Assembly: GCA_903884435.1 (NCBI GenBank)
Contig: CAISEY010000300.1
Coordinates: 1 to 55,209, forward strand
DNA from: an uncultured Hyphomicrobiales bacterium
Lineage (GTDB): Bacteria > Pseudomonadota > Alphaproteobacteria > Rhizobiales > Beijerinckiaceae
DNA: 55,209 nt
Reading direction: 5' to 3'
The notes below the pieces were generated by a model. It was not told the origin of the DNA. It saw only the letters and a list, made by a program, of their open reading frames with translations, and did no database searches. Every line of letters begins with the position of its first letter. Position 1 is the first letter of the stretch. The position numbers and the translations under genes are program-made. Shown here in pieces: positions 32,591 to 41,075 of the stretch.

Positions 32591-33637
32591 ATGAGAACGG
32601 CCTTCGCCGCCTTCGCTCTGGCTCTCCTCGTCGTCCCCGCGCGCGCGCAGCAGCCGGCGGCTTTCTTCGAGGGCAAGTCGCCGGTCATGCTGATCGGCTT
32701 CGCGCCGAGCGGCGGCACCGATCTCACGGGGCGCCTCATCGCGCAATTCATCGCGAAACACCTGCCCGGCGCGCCCGCGTTCGTCGTGCGCAACATGCCC
32801 GGCGCCGACGGCCTCACCGCCGGCAAGGTTTTCGCCTCGCAAGTCGCGCCGGACGGACTGACGATCACCATGGGCGCGAGCACGCAGGCCGATCCGCTGC
32901 ATTATCGCAAGCCGCAGGCCGGATTCGACCCGACGAAATTCATTCTCGTTGGCGGCATCGGCCGCGGCGGCACGGTGACGATCGTCAACCGCGAGGCGGA
33001 AAAGCGCCTGTACGACAAGTCGGCGCCGCCGGTCGCGATGGGCTCCCTCAGCGGACTGCCCCGCTCCGGCATGCAAATGACGGCCTGGGGCATCCGGTTT
33101 CTCGGCTGGAACGCGCGCTGGGTGCTGGGCTATCCCTCGACGGTCGAATTGCTCACCGCGCTGGAGCGCGGCGAAATCGACATGACGGCCGAAGGAGGCC
33201 TTCACAACATCGCCAAATTCGCCCGCGATCCGCGCTTCCGCCTTCTCGTGCAGTCGGGCGCGCTCGAGGGCGGCCGCCAGGTTCCGCGCCGCGAATTTGG
33301 CGACACCGCGCTGTTCGCCGACCTGATGGACGGCAAGATCACGGATGACATTCAGGCCAGGGCTTTCGCTTACTGGACATCCATCGCGACCATCGACAAA
33401 TGGGTGGCGCTGCCGCCGGCGACGCCGCGACCGATCGTCGACATGTATCGAGACGCCTGGTCGAAGGTGATGCGCGATCCGCAATTCGTCGAGCAGGGCA
33501 AGCGCCAGAGCGAGGATTTCACGCCCATGCCTCACGAGGACGTGAGTCTGCTGATGACGACGCTGGGCGCGACGCCGCGGGCCTCGCTCGACTTCATCAA
33601 TGAAATGTTCCGGCAACAGGGGCTCGAGGCGCAATGA
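32591..33637 (+). CDS. TctC/Bug-family solute receptor (pair with copy 2)
   Basis: A 348-residue periplasmic receptor with signal peptide MRTAFAAFALALLVVPARAQ, the opening AAFFEGKSPVMLIGFAPSGGTDLTGR and the loop VVRNMPGADG. It is closely related to the protein at 29374-30417, including SGxPRSGMQMTAWG and IDKWVALPPATPRP. It lies between the copy-2 NMT1-like gene and the UbiD gene. The two receptors of this duplicated unit form their own subgroup within the eleven TctC proteins, suggesting related ligands. Confidence 0.9.
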   Translation: MRTAFAAFALALLVVPARAQQPAAFFEGKSPVMLIGFAPSGGTDLTGRLIAQFIAKHLPGAPAFVVRNMPGADGLTAGKVFASQVAPDGLTITMGASTQADPLHYRKPQAGFDPTKFILVGGIGRGGTVTIVNREAEKRLYDKSAPPVAMGSLSGLPRSGMQMTAWGIRFLGWNARWVLGYPSTVELLTALERGEIDMTAEGGLHNIAKFARDPRFRLLVQSGALEGGRQVPRREFGDTALFADLMDGKITDDIQARAFAYWTSIATIDKWVALPPATPRPIVDMYRDAWSKVMRDPQFVEQGKRQSEDFTPMPHEDVSLLMTTLGATPRASLDFINEMFRQQGLEAQ

Positions 33638-33662
33638 ACGCCCGGGCATTCAGGAGAATCAA

Positions 33663-35126
33663 GTGACACTGGACGTGAAGGACGAAGACCGTCTCGCCGC
33701 TCTTGGCGATCTGCGCGAACTCATTCGCATCGGCAGGGAGCGGGGCGAGCTCGAGGTGGTCAAGGGCGCGGACACCCATCTCGAGATGGGCGCTCTCTAC
33801 GAATTGAGTCTCAAGCACCGGCATCCGCCGCTGCTGCTGTTCGAGGACATCGTCGGCCACCCGTCGAACCAGAAGGTTCTGATGAACGTGCGGTTCTCCA
33901 GCCTGTTTTCGGGCGACGTCAGCGTCGACGCGCTGAGGAAATACCGCGCGTCGCGCAAGGGCGGCGGCGGCGACAATCCGATTCCGCCGGAATACGTCAA
34001 CGGCGGCCCCGTCACGGAAAACATCCTGCGCGGCGACGCGGTCAACGTGAACCTCTTTCCCGCCGGGCACTGGCACGAGCACGACGGCGGCAAGTACATC
34101 GGCACCGAGGTCATCATCATCAACAAGGATCCGGACAGCGACTGGGTGAACATCGGCACCTATCGCGTCATGATTCAGGACGACAGGACGCTCTCCGTTT
34201 TCATCGAGCCCGGCAAGCATGGCTCGCTCATCCGCGAGAAATGGTGGGCGAAGGGCAAGCCGTGTCCAATGGTCGTCTGCGTGGGACAGGCGCCGATCCT
34301 CGGCATGGTCGCCTCCGCGAAAACGAAATACGGCGTTTCCGAATTCGACATCGCGGGCGGCCGCCTCGGCAAACCCGTCCGCGTCGTGCGCGGCGAACTC
34401 ACGGGCCTGCCGATTCCCGCCGACGCGGAAGTCGCCTTCGAGGGCTTCATGCCGCCGCCATCGGAAGAAACGCGGCTCGAGGGTCCCTTCGCCGAATGGC
34501 CCGGCTATTACACGACGGAGGCCCATCCCGAGCCCGTCGTGCGCGTTGGCGCGATCTATCATCGCAACGACCCCATCGTCATCGGGCAGCCGCCGGCGAA
34601 GCCGACCTTCCCCGGCCGCCAGCCAAGCCTGACGCAAATGGCGAGTCTCTGGGACGCGCTCGAGGGCGCGGGCGTTCCGGGCGTCAAGGGCGTCTGGAAG
34701 CCAAACGGCGGCGGCTCGAGTTTCATCAACGTGATCTCCATCACGCAGATGCACGCCGGCCACGCGAAAATGGCGGGGCTTGTCGCGACGGGCTCCGGCC
34801 CCGGCTCCTATCTCGGCCGCATCACCATCGTCGTCGACGACGACATCAACATCGAGGATCCGAGCGAAATTCTCTGGGCCATGGCGACGCGCTGGGACCC
34901 GCGCACGCAGACCGACATCATCGACGGATGCTTTTCCGGCTACATCGACCCGGTCATCAGTCCCGAGAAACGCGCCATCGACGACATCACCAACTCCCGC
35001 ATCATCATCTACGCCGTGCGCCCCTGGCACTGGAAGGACAAGTTCCCGCGCGTCAACACGGTGGCGCAGGACTACTCGGACAAGATCGCGGCGAAGTGGA
35101 GGGACAGGCTGAAATTCATCGGATGA
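33663..35126 (+). CDS. UbiD-family (de)carboxylase, paralogue of 10318-11790
   Basis: A 487-residue prenylated-FMN-dependent (de)carboxylase. Landmarks: GTYRVMIQDDRTLSVFIEPG (the Arg of the catalytic network is in the YR pair), LEGPFAEWPGYYTTEAHPEP (both catalytic Glu present), and ITIVVDDDINIEDPSEILWAM. The start is GTG at 33663 after CAGGAGAATCAA; the frame is open upstream, but that part overlaps the TctC gene. It closes the run that began at 28245. A GC-rich hairpin follows the stop. It most resembles the minus-strand operon's UbiD in this window; together they suggest that two related aromatic acids, or two steps of one pathway, are decarboxylated. Confidence 0.92.
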   Translation: MTLDVKDEDRLAALGDLRELIRIGRERGELEVVKGADTHLEMGALYELSLKHRHPPLLLFEDIVGHPSNQKVLMNVRFSSLFSGDVSVDALRKYRASRKGGGGDNPIPPEYVNGGPVTENILRGDAVNVNLFPAGHWHEHDGGKYIGTEVIIINKDPDSDWVNIGTYRVMIQDDRTLSVFIEPGKHGSLIREKWWAKGKPCPMVVCVGQAPILGMVASAKTKYGVSEFDIAGGRLGKPVRVVRGELTGLPIPADAEVAFEGFMPPPSEETRLEGPFAEWPGYYTTEAHPEPVVRVGAIYHRNDPIVIGQPPAKPTFPGRQPSLTQMASLWDALEGAGVPGVKGVWKPNGGGSSFINVISITQMHAGHAKMAGLVATGSGPGSYLGRITIVVDDDINIEDPSEILWAMATRWDPRTQTDIIDGCFSGYIDPVISPEKRAIDDITNSRIIIYAVRPWHWKDKFPRVNTVAQDYSDKIAAKWRDRLKFIG

Positions 35127-35132
35127 GCCGCG

Positions 35133-35157
35133 GCGGCGGGTGGCGCGCGCCCGCCGC
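35133..35157 (+). terminator. GC-rich hairpin after the UbiD gene
   Basis: GCGGCGGG (35133-35140) pairs with CCCGCCGC (35150-35157) across a 9-nt loop, starting 6 bp after the stop codon. There is no T-tract, so it may be a Rho-dependent end or a 3' stabilising stem. Confidence 0.35.
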
Positions 35158-35323
35158 GCCCCCGCCAGGGCCGGCCGTCGCCGGAGACGAAATCCGCGGT
35201 GCGACAACGGGTCCGCCTTGTCAGGGAGTCGGATAAGGACCAGGCTTGTCGAGGGTCGGGAATCGCCGGGCGGCGAAGGCAAACAACAAACGCCTCGTTC
35301 GCCGGCTACGGAGGTAATCGCCG

Positions 35324-36799
35324 ATGTTCGAATCCGCGGAAATCGGCCACAGCGTCCCGAAACCGGAATTCCTCGCGCGCGAAGCCGTGCTGCGCGAGGC
35401 CCTGTTGAAGGCCCAATACGATCTCCTCGCCAACAAGACGTTCCCGGTGATCATCATCATCGGCGGCGTCGATGGCGCGGGAAAGAGCGAAACCGTCAAT
35501 ATCCTCAACGCGTGGATGGACCCGCGCCACATCCACACCGTCGCTTTCGGGGATATGTCCGACGAGGAGCGCGAAAGGCCGCGCATGTGGCGCTACTGGC
35601 GCGCGCTGCCGCCAAAAGGGCGAATCGGCATCCTGTTCGGCGCCTGGCACACCGACCCCATCATCGCGCGCGTGATGGAGCGCACGAACGACGGGGACCT
35701 CACCCGGTCGATGGACCAGATCGTCCGCTTCGAGCAAATGCTCGCGGACGAGGGCGCCCTCATACTGAAGTTCTGGTTCCACCTGTCGAAGAAGGCGCAA
35801 CGAAAGCGCCTCAAGGCGCTCGAAAGCGACCCGCGCACCACCTGGCGCGTCGCCGACACGGACTGGGAGCGGTTCAAGCTTTACGACAAGTTCCGCGGCG
35901 TTTGCGAAAGCGCGCTGCGGATCACCAGCACCGAGGCCGCGCCCTGGACCGTGGTCGAGGGAACGGACGCGAATTATCGCTACCTCACCGTCGGACAATC
36001 GATTCTCGACGCCCTCGCCAAACGGCTCGCGGATGGCAAGCCCGCGCCGCGCCGGCCCGCGGCGCTGCCCGAACCCGCCATCGACGGGCGCACGATCCTG
36101 CAATCGATCGACTTCTCGAAGACGCTCTCGCACCGGAAATACCAGACCGCGCTGGAAAAATGGCAAGGCCGTCTCAACGAACTCTCGCGGAGCAAGAAGT
36201 TTCGCCGTCGTTCGGCGATCGTCGTGTTCGAGGGCAGCGACGCGGCGGGCAAGGGCAGCACCATCCGCCGGATCACAGGCGCGCTCGACGCGCGCTTCTA
36301 CCGGGTCATTCCCGTCGCGGCGCCCGGCGAGGAAGAGCGCCAGCAGCCCTATCTGTGGCGTTTCTGGCGCAATCTGGCGCGCAACGGCAGAACGACCATT
36401 TTCGACCGCTCCTGGTATGGACGCGTGCTCGTCGAGCGCGTCGAGGGCTTTTGCGCCGAGGACGACTGGATGCGCGCCTATCACGAAATCAACGATTTCG
36501 AGAAGGAACTCGTCGACGCCGGCGCGATCGTCACGAAGTTCTGGATGACCATCACGAAGGAAGAACAACTGAAGCGATTCAAGTTGCGCGAGGACACGCC
36601 GTTCAAGCGTTTCAAGATCACCGAGGAAGACTGGCGCAACCGCGACAGATGGGACGACTACGAACGCGCCGTGTGCGACATGGTCGAACGGACGAGCGTG
36701 AAGGAAGCGCCCTGGGTCGTCATGCCCGCCCAGGACAAGCACTGGACGCGGATAGAAGTGCTGAAGACGCTCTGTCGCCGGATTGAATCGGCGCTCTAG
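35324..36799 (+). CDS. pap: Polyphosphate:AMP phosphotransferase (two-domain PPK2)
   Basis: A 491-residue cytoplasmic enzyme with two fused PPK2 domains, the arrangement of polyphosphate:AMP phosphotransferases, which make ADP from AMP with polyphosphate. The N domain has Walker A GGVDGAGKS (47-55) but its lid region is degenerate (FGAWHTDP). The C domain has EGSDAAGKGS (303-312), RQQPYLWRFWRNL and the lid DRSWYGR (361-367), so it is probably the catalytic half. The ATG follows ACGGAGGTAA. It stands between the catabolic run and a DUF4010 membrane protein 30 bp downstream. Energy or stress metabolism is its likely role; a link to the island is not evident. Confidence 0.94.
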   Translation: MFESAEIGHSVPKPEFLAREAVLREALLKAQYDLLANKTFPVIIIIGGVDGAGKSETVNILNAWMDPRHIHTVAFGDMSDEERERPRMWRYWRALPPKGRIGILFGAWHTDPIIARVMERTNDGDLTRSMDQIVRFEQMLADEGALILKFWFHLSKKAQRKRLKALESDPRTTWRVADTDWERFKLYDKFRGVCESALRITSTEAAPWTVVEGTDANYRYLTVGQSILDALAKRLADGKPAPRRPAALPEPAIDGRTILQSIDFSKTLSHRKYQTALEKWQGRLNELSRSKKFRRRSAIVVFEGSDAAGKGSTIRRITGALDARFYRVIPVAAPGEEERQQPYLWRFWRNLARNGRTTIFDRSWYGRVLVERVEGFCAEDDWMRAYHEINDFEKELVDAGAIVTKFWMTITKEEQLKRFKLREDTPFKRFKITEEDWRNRDRWDDYERAVCDMVERTSVKEAPWVVMPAQDKHWTRIEVLKTLCRRIESAL

Positions 36800-36829
36800 T
36801 TTCACGCGACGGCAACGAGGCCAAGAACG

Positions 36830-38107
36830 ATGCCAACCCTGCCCCCCGTCACGAATTTCGCCCTGCTGCTCGGCCTGAGCCTGTTTCTCGGCCTCGCTTT
36901 CGAGGAGTTTTTCGCTCACGACAACGCGAGGCGGCCCGGCGGCATCAGGACGTTCCCGATTCTGGCGATCGCCGGCGGGATGCTCTATCTCTTCGATCCG
37001 AAAAGCTTCGTGCCCTTCACCGCCGGCCTTCTGGTGCTGGGCGCGTGGATGACCGCTTTCTACACCACGCACATTCGCGAACGGGACGAAAAGGGCGAGG
37101 CGAACGTCGGCATCGTCGTTCTCCTGCTCAACGTCCACGCCTATCTGCTGGGCGCGATCGCCCTCGCGATGCCGAACTGGCTGGCCGTCGCGACAACCGT
37201 CGCCGCGGTGCTTCTGCTGACCGGACGCGAACAGCTTCACGCGCTCGCCAGCCGCGTCGAGCAGAAGGAAATCAACACCGCCGTGCAGTTCCTGATTCTC
37301 TCGGGCATCATATTGCCGCTGCTGCCCGGCGAGAAGGTGACGACGCTGACCAGCGTCACGCCGCGACAGGTCTGGCTGGCGCTCGTCGTCGTATGCGCCT
37401 TCTCCTACGCGAGCTATCTGGCGCAGCGTTACTGGCCGCGGGCCGCCGCGGGCCTCTGGACGGCCGCGCTCGGCGGGCTTTATTCATCGACGGCGACAAC
37501 CGTCGTCCTCGCGCGCAAGGCGAAAAGCGACCCCGCCTCGCGCGACCGCGCGCTCGCCGGCATCACGCTGGCGACGGGAATCATGTACTTGCGCATTCTC
37601 GCGATTGTCGCCGTCTTCGACTTCGCGCTCGGCCTGCGGCTCGCCACGCCAATGATTGGCCTCTCGCTCGTCGCCATGATCGTCAGCGCGCTGCAATATA
37701 AAATGATGAAGACGGTCGATGCGAACGAGGCTGCGGCCAACAATCAAAACCCGCTCGAAGTCGCGGCGGCGGCCACTTTCGCGGTTATCTTCGTCGTCAT
37801 CTCGCTGGTGTCCACCTGGGTCACGACGCAATTCGGCAGCAACGGCGTCTACTGGCTCGCCGCGATCATTGGCGTCGCCGACATCGATCCCTTCGTGCTC
37901 AACCTCGCGCAGGGCGGCATTTCCGGCATCACGACGACCGCCATCTCGGCGGCGATCCTGATCGCCACCGCGTCGAACAATCTGATGAAGGCGACGTACA
38001 CGCTCGTCTTCGGAGGCGTGAGCGACGCCGCGCCCGCCGCCGCCGTGCTCGTTCTGCTGGCCTGCGCCAGTTTCGCCATCGCGCTGCGGATCGCGGGCGT
38101 GGTCTGA
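36830..38107 (+). CDS. MgtC/SapB-type DUF4010 integral membrane protein
   Basis: A 425-residue inner-membrane protein with roughly eleven hydrophobic segments. The N-terminal third is MgtC-like (LLLGLSLFLGLAFEEF, then RTFPILAIAGGMLYLFD); the remainder fits DUF4010, including GLWTAALGGLYSSTATTVVLARKAK and WLAAIIGVADIDPFVLNLAQGG. MgtC proteins are linked to magnesium limitation and membrane potential; the role of DUF4010 is not established. It is 30 bp downstream of the polyphosphate enzyme and probably co-transcribed with it. A short stem (CGTCG-TTCGC-CGACG, 38111-38125) follows its stop. Confidence 0.9.
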   Translation: MPTLPPVTNFALLLGLSLFLGLAFEEFFAHDNARRPGGIRTFPILAIAGGMLYLFDPKSFVPFTAGLLVLGAWMTAFYTTHIRERDEKGEANVGIVVLLLNVHAYLLGAIALAMPNWLAVATTVAAVLLLTGREQLHALASRVEQKEINTAVQFLILSGIILPLLPGEKVTTLTSVTPRQVWLALVVVCAFSYASYLAQRYWPRAAAGLWTAALGGLYSSTATTVVLARKAKSDPASRDRALAGITLATGIMYLRILAIVAVFDFALGLRLATPMIGLSLVAMIVSALQYKMMKTVDANEAAANNQNPLEVAAAATFAVIFVVISLVSTWVTTQFGSNGVYWLAAIIGVADIDPFVLNLAQGGISGITTTAISAAILIATASNNLMKATYTLVFGGVSDAAPAAAVLVLLACASFAIALRIAGVV

Positions 38108-38134
38108 CCGCGTCGTTCGCCGACGATGGAGCGG

Positions 38135-38428
38135 CTATTTCTGCCGCGCGATGATCTTGTCCTTGATGTCGTCGTAAACGTTCTGCGGGATGACGCCCTT
38201 CTGCACGAGGTCGTCCTTGCCCTTCCACGGACGGCCCTTGATGATCGCCTCGGCGCGCGCCTTGCCGATGCCCTTCAGCGCGTCGAGCTGGTCGGCGGTG
38301 GCGGAGTTGATGTCGACGAGCTGGGCCGCCGGCGCGGCCGGCGCGCGCGGGGCCGCGGGAGCCTGCGCGAGAGCGGGCGCGGCGCCAAGGAGCGCGGCGG
38401 CGAGGAAAGCGAATTTCCAGAGTTTCAT
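38135..38428 (-). CDS. Small exported helix-hairpin-helix (ComEA-like) protein
   Basis: A 97-residue protein with signal peptide MKLWKFAFLAAALLGAAPALAQ, an Ala/Pro-rich linker (residues 22-36) and a helix-hairpin-helix domain, VDINSATADQLDALKGIGKARAEAIIKGRP, typical of ComEA. ComEA proteins bind DNA at the cell surface during natural transformation; short ones like this are common in alphaproteobacteria, and many lack a proven role. It is a single gene, convergent with the DUF4010 gene and divergent from the next TctC gene. Confidence 0.9.
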   Translation of the reverse strand: MKLWKFAFLAAALLGAAPALAQAPAAPRAPAAPAAQLVDINSATADQLDALKGIGKARAEAIIKGRPWKGKDDLVQKGVIPQNVYDDIKDKIIARQK

Positions 38429-38529
38429 GACGGTCTCCCGACGTGGACCGCGAATCGCGGCGCTGGATTATAGTCGGAATTCGCGCGAGAGCCTCGCCTC
38501 TCCCGCGCGGTCGTCGGTCGCCGGAAAAA

Positions 38530-38559
38530 TTTACAACGCACGCGCGATAATCCTAATCT
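38530..38559 (+). promoter_or_regulatory. Candidate promoter for the TctC-TctC-Rieske-amidohydrolase run
   Basis: TTTACA (38530-38535), 18-bp spacer, TAATCT (38554-38559), 33 bp upstream of the start at 38593. Five and four of six consensus matches; AT-rich against its surroundings. Confidence 0.5.
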
Positions 38560-38592
38560 CGCGGTCGGGATCCGTTCATCAAGGGATATGTC

Positions 38593-39621
38593 GTGAAACG
38601 TTCGCCGCTCCTGCCGCTCGCCTGCGTCATCGCCTTTCATTTCGCCACGCTTGCCGCGCGCGCGCAATCCGTCGCCGATTTCTATCGCGGCAAGACCGTG
38701 CGGATGATCATCGGCATCGAGCCGGGCACCGCCTACGACCTCTACGCGCGGCTGGTGACGCGCCACGTCGGCAAGTACATCCCCGGCAATCCGACGGTCA
38801 TCCCCCAGAACATGGCGGGCGCGGGCAGCCTCACCGCTTATAATTACATCTACAACGTCGCCCCGCGCGACGGCACCGCGCTCGGCACGGGCCATCGCTT
38901 CGTGCCCCTCATGCCCTTGCTCGGCCTGCCGGGCGCGCAATTCGAGGGGCCGAAGTTCACCTTCGTCGGCTCTGCCAATCGCGAGGTCGACATCTGCATG
39001 ATCCGCGCCGATTCCGGCGTCGCCACGCTCGACGACTGGAGGAAGAAGGAAGTCCTCGTCGGCACGACGGGCGGCGGCGCCGAACTGACGACGTTCTATT
39101 CGTCCATCGCCTCGATGCTCGGCGCGAAAATGCGCGTCGTCGTGGGCTATCGCAGCCAGAACGACCTTTATCTCGCCATCGAGCGCGGCGAAATTCAGGG
39201 CCGTTGCGGCGGCTCCTGGCTCAACCTGGTTTCCGAACACGGACACTGGATCGACAAAAAGCTCGTCAACATCGTCATGCAGATCGGCCTCGACAAGGAC
39301 CGGGCCCTGCCGGACACGCCGCTGTTCACCGATCTCGTGACGGACCCCGGCGACAAACAGGCGCTGCGGCTCATGCTCTCGCCAAACGAGATGGGCCGGC
39401 CCTATGTCGCGCCGCCCGATGTTCCCGCCGACCGCGCGGCCGCGCTGCGCGAAGCCTTCGACAGGGCGATGAAAGACCCCGACTTGCTGGAGGAAGCCAA
39501 AAAGCAGCTTCTCGACATCGATCCGGTTTCCGGCCAGCGCATGAGCGAACTCGTGAGCGAAGCCTACGCGGCGCCGGCGGGCGTCATCGCCCGCGCCCGC
39601 GCGCTCGTGAGCGGCAAATGA
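38593..39621 (+). CDS. TctC/Bug-family solute receptor
   Basis: A 342-residue periplasmic receptor with signal peptide (to ...AARAQ) and opening VADFYRGKTVRMIIGIEPGTAYDLYAR, where the family GGG is replaced by PGTA, a change in the ligand-binding loop; the second loop is PQNMAGAGS. Cys pairs (DICMIR and GRCGGSW) are shared with the TctC at 45777 (VDMCWAR, GVCGLSY), suggesting a disulfide subgroup. Its TGA overlaps the ATG of the next TctC gene (ATGA), so two receptors are translated in tandem from one message. Confidence 0.9.
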   Translation: MKRSPLLPLACVIAFHFATLAARAQSVADFYRGKTVRMIIGIEPGTAYDLYARLVTRHVGKYIPGNPTVIPQNMAGAGSLTAYNYIYNVAPRDGTALGTGHRFVPLMPLLGLPGAQFEGPKFTFVGSANREVDICMIRADSGVATLDDWRKKEVLVGTTGGGAELTTFYSSIASMLGAKMRVVVGYRSQNDLYLAIERGEIQGRCGGSWLNLVSEHGHWIDKKLVNIVMQIGLDKDRALPDTPLFTDLVTDPGDKQALRLMLSPNEMGRPYVAPPDVPADRAAALREAFDRAMKDPDLLEEAKKQLLDIDPVSGQRMSELVSEAYAAPAGVIARARALVSGK

Positions 39622-40637
39622 CGGCGGCCCGGTTCCGCCTCGCGCTGGGCCTCGCCGCCAGTCTCGCGGCGTGTTTCGCCGCGCGCGCGCAGGACGCCGC
39701 GAGCTTTTACGCGGGACGCCAGGTCAGGATGATCGTCGGCACGGGGCCTGGCGGCGGCTATGATATTTATGGCCGCCTTCTCGCGCGCCACCTGGGCCGT
39801 CACATTCCCGGCAAGCCCGGCGTCGTCGTCGTCAACATGCCCGGCGCGGCGAGTCTGGTGGCGGCGAACTATCTCGCCAACATAGCCCCGCGCGACGGCA
39901 CGGAAATGCTGATGGTCGTGCAGAGCCTGCCGCTCGTTCAGGTGTCGCGCTCGGACAAGGCGCGTTTCGATCTCGCGCGTTTCAACTGGCTCGGCAACAT
40001 GAGCAGCGCCGCGAACACCGTTCTGGCCTGGCGCGCCAGCGGCGTCGCCAGCCTCGCCGACGCGCGATCGCGCGAACTCGTCATGGGCTCGACGACGCCC
40101 TCCTCCCTCGGCGGCATCTATCCCGCGATCATGAACCGCGTGCTCGGCACGAAGTTCAGGATCATCCACGGCTATGAATCCGGCGACGCCATCGACCTCG
40201 CGCTGGAGCGCGGCGAGGTGACGGGCCGCGCCGGCGTTTCCTGGGCGGCGTTGAAGGCCTATCGCGCCAACTGGCTGCGCGAAGGGAGCGTCAACGTCTT
40301 CGCGCAGGTCGGCCTGCGCGCCGAGCCGGATCTCGACGCGCCCCTGCTCGCCGATCTCGCGGGAAACAACGCGGATCGCGAAATCCTGCGGTTTTATTCG
40401 TCCCTTGTCGCCGTCGGCCGCGCCGTGACGCTCGGTCCGGACATTCCACCCGAAAGACTCGAAGCCCTGCGCCGCGCCTTCGACGCGGCGATGGCCGATC
40501 CGCTCCTGCTGGCGGAAGCGGAAAAGCAGGGGCTCGAGGTGCGCGCCCAGCCGGGCGAGAGCGTTCAGGCCATCGTCGCCGCCATGACGCGCGCGAAGGC
40601 GAACATGATTCACCTCGACCGCGAGATGATCGAATAG
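39618..40637 (+). CDS. TctC/Bug-family solute receptor
   Basis: A 339-residue periplasmic receptor with signal peptide (MTAARFRLALGLAASLAACFAARAQ) and the canonical opening ASFYAGRQVRMIVGTGPGGGYDIYGR, loop VVVNMPGAAS, and IHGYESGDAIDLALERGEVTGRAG. The start is fixed by the ATGA overlap with the preceding receptor; the frame is open far upstream. It is closest to the receptor at 27088-28119. About 100 bp separate it from the Rieske gene, with a candidate promoter in that gap. Confidence 0.9.
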   Translation: MTAARFRLALGLAASLAACFAARAQDAASFYAGRQVRMIVGTGPGGGYDIYGRLLARHLGRHIPGKPGVVVVNMPGAASLVAANYLANIAPRDGTEMLMVVQSLPLVQVSRSDKARFDLARFNWLGNMSSAANTVLAWRASGVASLADARSRELVMGSTTPSSLGGIYPAIMNRVLGTKFRIIHGYESGDAIDLALERGEVTGRAGVSWAALKAYRANWLREGSVNVFAQVGLRAEPDLDAPLLADLAGNNADREILRFYSSLVAVGRAVTLGPDIPPERLEALRRAFDAAMADPLLLAEAEKQGLEVRAQPGESVQAIVAAMTRAKANMIHLDREMIE

Positions 40638-40666
40638 GCAGCGGCAATTCGTCATCCGGCCGCGGG

Positions 40667-40695
40667 TGGACACGGGGGCGCCGCTTTGCGATCAT
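40667..40695 (+). promoter_or_regulatory. Candidate promoter for the Rieske/amidohydrolase pair
   Basis: TGGACA (40667-40672), 17-bp spacer, GATCAT (40690-40695), 43 bp upstream of ATG 40739. It resembles the element at 31413-31441 in hexamers, spacing and part of the spacer (GGGGCGC, TGC before the -10). Confidence 0.4.
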
Positions 40696-40738
40696 CGGCG
40701 CGAACAAAAGCACGGGGCCAAAAACACGAGGCGAGGAC

Positions 40739-41047
40739 ATGCGGGAATACGTCATCGGCAAGCTCGACGAGATTCCGGACGGGAAGGGAATCGCGGTTCA
40801 GGCCGGACGGCGGGAAGTCGCGGTGTTTCGCGTGGGCCGCGAGGTCTTCGCCATCGCCAATTCCTGCCCGCACAAGGGGGCGTCGCTGTGCGACGGCGAG
40901 GTGATGAAAGCCGAAAAAATGGTGCGCTGCCCCTGGCATCACTGGAACTGGCAACTCACCGACGGCAAGCTCGAGACCGAACCGCGCCAGGGCCTGCGCA
41001 AATACGAAGTCGCCCTGGATGGCGACGACGTGATCTTGCGGATATAG
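40739..41047 (+). CDS. Rieske [2Fe-2S] ferredoxin, paralogue of 16351-16659
   Basis: A 102-residue Rieske ferredoxin with C43-x-H45 (CPHKGASLCDG) and C64-x2-H67 (CPWHHW), the same length and ligand positions as the protein at 16351. It is followed after 28 bp by an amidohydrolase, the same order as in the minus-strand operon. No reductase or oxygenase is adjacent. The persistence of the pair suggests that the ferredoxin serves the amidohydrolase's pathway, or even the enzyme itself, which would be unusual since this hydrolase family does not need electrons. Confidence 0.93.
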   Translation: MREYVIGKLDEIPDGKGIAVQAGRREVAVFRVGREVFAIANSCPHKGASLCDGEVMKAEKMVRCPWHHWNWQLTDGKLETEPRQGLRKYEVALDGDDVILRI

Positions 41048-41075
41048 TCCAGCCAGAAATCGCCGGGAGACGCAC

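Noticed and set aside
35306-37240. A 644-codon minus-strand frame across the polyphosphate enzyme and DUF4010 gene
   Set aside because: The plus-strand genes show clear PPK2 motifs and membrane segments; the antisense frame is a GC artefact.
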